The notes under the pieces were generated by a model. The model did not search any database. It had not been told where the DNA came from and saw nothing but the letters and a program-made list of their open reading frames with translations. Shown in pieces: positions 59,840-64,000 of a stretch of DNA of 64,000 nucleotides. The DNA is from Plectrocnemia conspersa. Taxonomy: Eukaryota; Arthropoda; Insecta; Trichoptera; Polycentropodidae. Numbering within the stretch: position 1 is the stretch's first letter; the number at the start of each line of letters is the position of its first letter. The DNA lies in NCBI GenBank assembly GCA_009617715.1, contig VTFK01000206.1, positions 389,895 to 453,894 on the forward strand, written 5' to 3'. The translations under genes and the position numbers were made by a program.

Positions 59840-61190
59840 TTTTTTTCGTTACCAATGTTTTATTATTTATTGCATTCCACCATAGTCAATTTTATGACTA
59901 ACACATCTGTTTTCATAACACTGACTTTAATGAGATATGTCATATACGTATGTCGTTCATGAAGAGCAAAAATACTAGAGGACCCAGATTGGTACGAAAT
60001 ACTTATCGGAGCGAGGCTTATATTTAGCTTAGATTAACATATATTTATCATTATTATTATAATTATAACATATTATAATTGGATTTGCAATTGAATCATT
60101 CCACATACATTTGTGTAGCAAATAATCCATCACGTTTTAATCGCAAAGACGTTTGAACCGTTATGAAATTCCGTCAGCTTCTTGAAACGCAATTCTCGTT
60201 AAAGGATTAACTAGGATACGTAGTTTTACGTGAGGCGTTTGCGGATTAGTGTCAAAATTGTATACACTGGCTTTAATTGAATATTTATCGTAATTTAAGT
60301 GTAGCGCGATTTTATGACTTATGGAAGTTAACGAAACCGATAGACCTTGGATTGAATACTGACGAAAAGCCGCAGATAGACGGGTATTAAATTTTTTTAG
60401 AGAAATCCATTATTTATTTCAAAACATCGTTAAATCAATACGACCGAAAAATAAACGACCCAAGGAAAAATAAAAACAAGTCAGGCGGTGAAAATTGCGT
60501 AAATTTATCTTTTAAAAACAAAGTTGCTCGGTTCAGTTTGTGGGAAATATTCTGATTTTAACGAAACACAAAGAAGCTGCTGTAGTGGATTAAATTTATC
60601 GACATTAAAGCATAGTTTTAAAGTAAACTTTATATAAGCTTTGCCGTTCTATCGAATTGATAGTTACAGCTATAGCTGATGAACCAAAGTTTTTGAAATT
60701 AGAAAACTTCATGTTTAATATTTAGATCTATGGCGAATGCATGGCAGGTTGAGATACATGATAATTTAAAGACAAAGATGCAAATAAATAATTTTTAAAT
60801 TACGCACAATTGATTTACTTATTATTATAAAATGATAGATACTAAATATGATACCTGTCGGTCCCCCACTATCGAGAGGTACCGAAGCTAGCGAGTGTGC
60901 GAATACCGGACGCTTATTATTTTGCGTTTTAAACATTACTTTTGAATTATTATGATTGTATTAATTATATATACATTTATTCAGAATAATTTTTAAGCTA
61001 TTGTGTGGGAGTGTGGAATAAACGGATATTACTAAACCTCACATTTTTAATAATACGAATCGGCTTGGACAGCTTGTTTATGGTATAAATATATAAAATT
61101 AAATATAATATTATATTTAGTGTCTCAGTATAAGTTTATTTTCCAATCTCTAAATTAGTACGTGCTTGTGTAGTTTCTTAATGAAAATAA
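59840..61190. other. AT-rich stretch with small GC patch 60860-60910
   Basis: No coding frame or repeat match recognised. Confidence 0.45.
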
Positions 61191-61199
61191 GTCATTGTT

Positions 61200-61560
61200 T
61201 CGCTGATGCGATGTGTAGTGACATGACGCGGCTATATAGAATCTCAGCAGCAAAAAGGTTGCTTAAAGTGGAGACAAAAGCTTTCCGAGCCATTGTTGCA
61301 AGCTGCAGCTTCTAGAGAGCTTTCGGGATTAAAGCTACAAATTCTGGAAGCAAGCGGACAACGTCTTGTTGGCAAGAAAATGACCGAAAAATTCCAACGG
61401 TGGGCGTAGTCCGACTTTCGATTGACGGTGAAAGCTCTTACGGAGCTTTCGAGATGTCAGCTTTGAGAAGCAATCTCACTTGGGATGTATTTGTGAGTGA
61501 AAGCATCATGACCTAAAAAGCAGAGCTTATTGCATTTACTGCTTCTCCCTATCTCCCTTT
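61200..61560. other. GC-richer block with reiterated AGCTTTC/GAAAGCT words
   Basis: AGCTTTC or its complement occurs near 61280, 61317, 61430 and 61445, with related AGCTTC and AGCTAC words between. No long frame is open. It could be an unrecognised DNA-element end or a cluster of protein-binding sites. Confidence 0.3.
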
Positions 61561-61908
61561 TCCGTCGATGTCCTAATTACTAAGGCATTCGAAGGCACAT
61601 GTTGATGGTCTTGGCTATTTATAGTTTATTTTTTGCATGTCTTAGAGTAGCTTTAATACACGGATATGCTTGTTTTTTATTCATCTATGCTTAAGTAAAA
61701 TATTTTCATTATTTTTTATCATATCAAAGTACGTAAAATCTGATTAAAAACAGCTATGAATAATCAATTTTTCATTATTTTGACATTCAAGTGAATCTCA
61801 TAAATCCAGATTTATATTTATTTGACTTTAAAAATATTAAAATGTGATATTCAAGGTAAAATACATAACACAATATACCAGTGGTATATTACGATGATAA
61901 ATACCTAA

Positions 61909-62898
61909 TGCCTGCACTACACTCTCTGGAAGTTGTCCAAACCGAATTTACAACTGAAGTCGGTCGAGACCACATTGCCACAAATTTCATATGCCGTCCA
62001 GACAGCAGCCGTGAATGACGTCCGGACGGCGGTTTCTGTTACGTACAGCTGGCATATTTGCGCGCGATCAAAAAATGTGCCAAATAATCGCAATTTTTAA
62101 ATTGTCATTTTATCAAGTTGATGTGGGCACTTACCAATACAATATCAGTGAAAACTTTTCGGTCGTAAATATTCAATTTACGCAAAATCTTTGTCGGATT
62201 TTGCAAAATGCCATAAGGTGTGTGACTATCCTAGAGTTTGTCGTCATCGATTCTAAATAATAATTCGTTATGGTGTGACATTTATATAAACCGATCTAGG
62301 AAAATAAATAAGGATATTTGAAACGTTTTTTTTAACAAAATCAAGTACCACTAATTATTTTTTAATTATTTAATTTTATATGAAAAAATATAATAACGAT
62401 ATCTGTTAAAAGAATATACTATCAAAAATATCGTTAATCCTTTTTGGTGCCCTAAAATATTCAAAGATGTCAGTAAGAGCACTTGGTATTGACCACGTGA
62501 CTACGATGCAGCGATCGACATGCGTGTTGACCATAGGACGCCTACGCGCATACTGAAATTGAGCTGAGTTCCTCGTTCTATCTCAACTTGTGAAAAACCA
62601 TATCATTATCTCTCTCACTGTCGTCACTTTACACGCGAGAGAGCGAGAGAAGAAGTATCTAACCGCTCGCGCTCGAAAATGCAGCTTCGACTTCGGTCCG
62701 TTTGCCGACAATGTTCGGAAGCGCTCGAAGCGGGCCAAGTCGACTGAATTACCCCCACTTTACCTCTCGTTCTCGGTAACCTCGGATAACTTCCGAGAGA
62801 TTTTAGAGCGGGCAGAACCGAACTCGACCGAAGTAACCCACTATATTCTCCGTCCTCGGCCAGCCATAGCCAAATTCCAGAGAGTGTAGTTGCAGGCA
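61909..62898 (+). mobile_element. Harbinger-like non-autonomous DNA element, copy 2 (990 bp)
   Basis: The terminal repeats are TGCCTGCACTACACTCTCTG at the left and, reverse-complemented, TGCCTGCAACTACACTCTCT at the right. TAA flanks it at 61906-61908 and 62899-62901. It aligns with copy 1 in inverse orientation, with an internal deletion of about 38 bp near 62218. A 99-codon plus frame near the right end (62590-62889) keeps the peptide SDFGP/FDFGP(F/L)ADNVRKRSK also readable in copy 1 (57211-56999). Both copies are non-autonomous because no transposase is present. Confidence 0.8.
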
Positions 62899-62904
62899 TA
62901 AAAG

Positions 62905-64000
62905 ACTTAAGTTCGAAGCTTATTTGCTACGCGGCGTATTTTTTAATAATTTTAAATTTATAGTAGCACGTAATCGGTCATCAACATATAGCTTTTCAGA
63001 TCGATTATTACTTTTATATACTTATTTATGGTTTGGGAGGAGTTCCCGTGACAGTCAGGCAAACATTTCCTAGATTTTCAAAATCACACGAATTCATTTT
63101 GAAATAAATATGTGTGTATAAAAAGAAGTGTACACATCATGCATAGTAACATCTATTGATTGTGCGTTGTAACAATAGTTTTTAACTAATAAAATATATG
63201 CTATTAATTTACAGATTGAATTCAGTCTGGTGTCTGTATTTTTACATCAAAATAATGTATCTCATTTTTTAAGTTTATTTAGAGACATAACTATCGATTT
63301 AGTGTAACTGAATTTTTATTTTTTTAATATTGATATTTTGTATAATTTCTATCATCTAAACTTAAACATATTTGTGTTTTCAAATGCAATACTGCGTTTT
63401 TTAATATTGTACTAACTAACATTTATATATCAATAATCTAAATTTATAAACGAAAAGTAATATCTGATGCAACGAACCTGTTTGTTATTTTATAATAGAT
63501 GTAATGGACCTTTAGCTATACAAATATGGTAACATATTTTTAAAGCATTTATGAATTTATATAATTGAAATTTTCATTTTGCACACTTTCCCGGAAATCG
63601 AAACATTCGCTTTTTAATACCGAAATTTTGCGATTCACGATATTTATTTAATAAAAAAATTCAAAAATATTCAAAATTTAATTTTAGCGTTAAAACTAAC
63701 TATGTGGTATTTTTTTAATTATTTTTATAAACGCCTTCATTAAATTTAAATAAAATTAAACGTGCATTAGAAAAATATATGACTGTATGTGTGTAGTGAG
63801 TTTGTAAACATTTATAAAATATAGATAACATCAATATAAATAAATATACAATGCTTTAATTGTGTTTACTATTTATATTAGTGCTAAAAACATTTTAAGT
63901 AATATATGAATGTTTTTTTATTGATTAACAACAAAGATTATGTTAGATTTTTTACCAACATTTTTGCCAAGGAAAAAATAGGAAATAAAATATTTTTGAA
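62905..64000. other. AT-rich stretch, nothing assignable
   Basis: No coding signal to the window end. Confidence 0.5.

Noticed and set aside
1..64000. CRISPR arrays, rRNA, plasmid or phage features
   Set aside because: No regularly spaced repeats, ribosomal RNA blocks or bacterial gene organisation are present. The window is eukaryotic.

Overview
The window looks like a gene-poor, strongly AT-rich stretch of a nuclear eukaryotic genome, most likely an insect. Long tracts of A/T-rich DNA carry no coding signal. They are broken by decayed transposable elements from insect-typical families and by discrete GC-richer islands of about 100-450 bp. No bacterial-type operons, rRNA, tRNA or CRISPR arrays are visible, and no complete protein-coding gene was found. 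The element types (Jockey-like and RTE-like non-LTR retrotransposons, Tc1, mariner, hAT-like and Harbinger-like DNA elements) and the AGTG-rich leaders fit an arthropod, possibly a lepidopteran. That placement is inference and not diagnostic.

Layout. 1-10 kb: a dead Jockey reverse transcriptase whose 3' half is tandemly duplicated (1566-3190), GC islands at 3.6-4.8 kb, and a large copy of an unclassified repeat family (7195-8110). 10-15 kb: a GC island, then a tandem duplication (11838-13415) of a module that looks like promoter, 5' leader, first exon and splice donor, followed by a CpG-rich block with an NRF1-type motif (14.5-14.7 kb). 15-23 kb: a mariner fragment, two more copies of the unclassified repeat, a GC island, a non-LTR tail, a second candidate first exon (21952-22011) and a perfect 48-bp palindrome. 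24-35 kb: mostly empty, with GC islands at 24.2, 30.5, 32.4 and 34.4 kb that resemble conserved regulatory elements. 35-48 kb: a foldback MITE, hAT-like ends, an RTE fragment, more repeats, GC islands, a microRNA-like hairpin, a Tc1 fragment and a candidate 50-nt internal exon on the minus strand (47516-47565). 48-56 kb: very AT-rich and almost empty. 56.9-62.9 kb: two inverted Harbinger-like elements of about 1 kb flank a region holding a diverged tandem repeat.

How it may fit together (inference). The window may be a large intron or intergenic regulatory domain. The two plus-strand candidate first exons both end in phase 0 and both follow AGTG-rich leaders. They could be alternative starts splicing to an exon beyond the right edge. 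The minus-strand mini-exon would then belong to another gene. Transcript data would be needed to confirm any of these exons.
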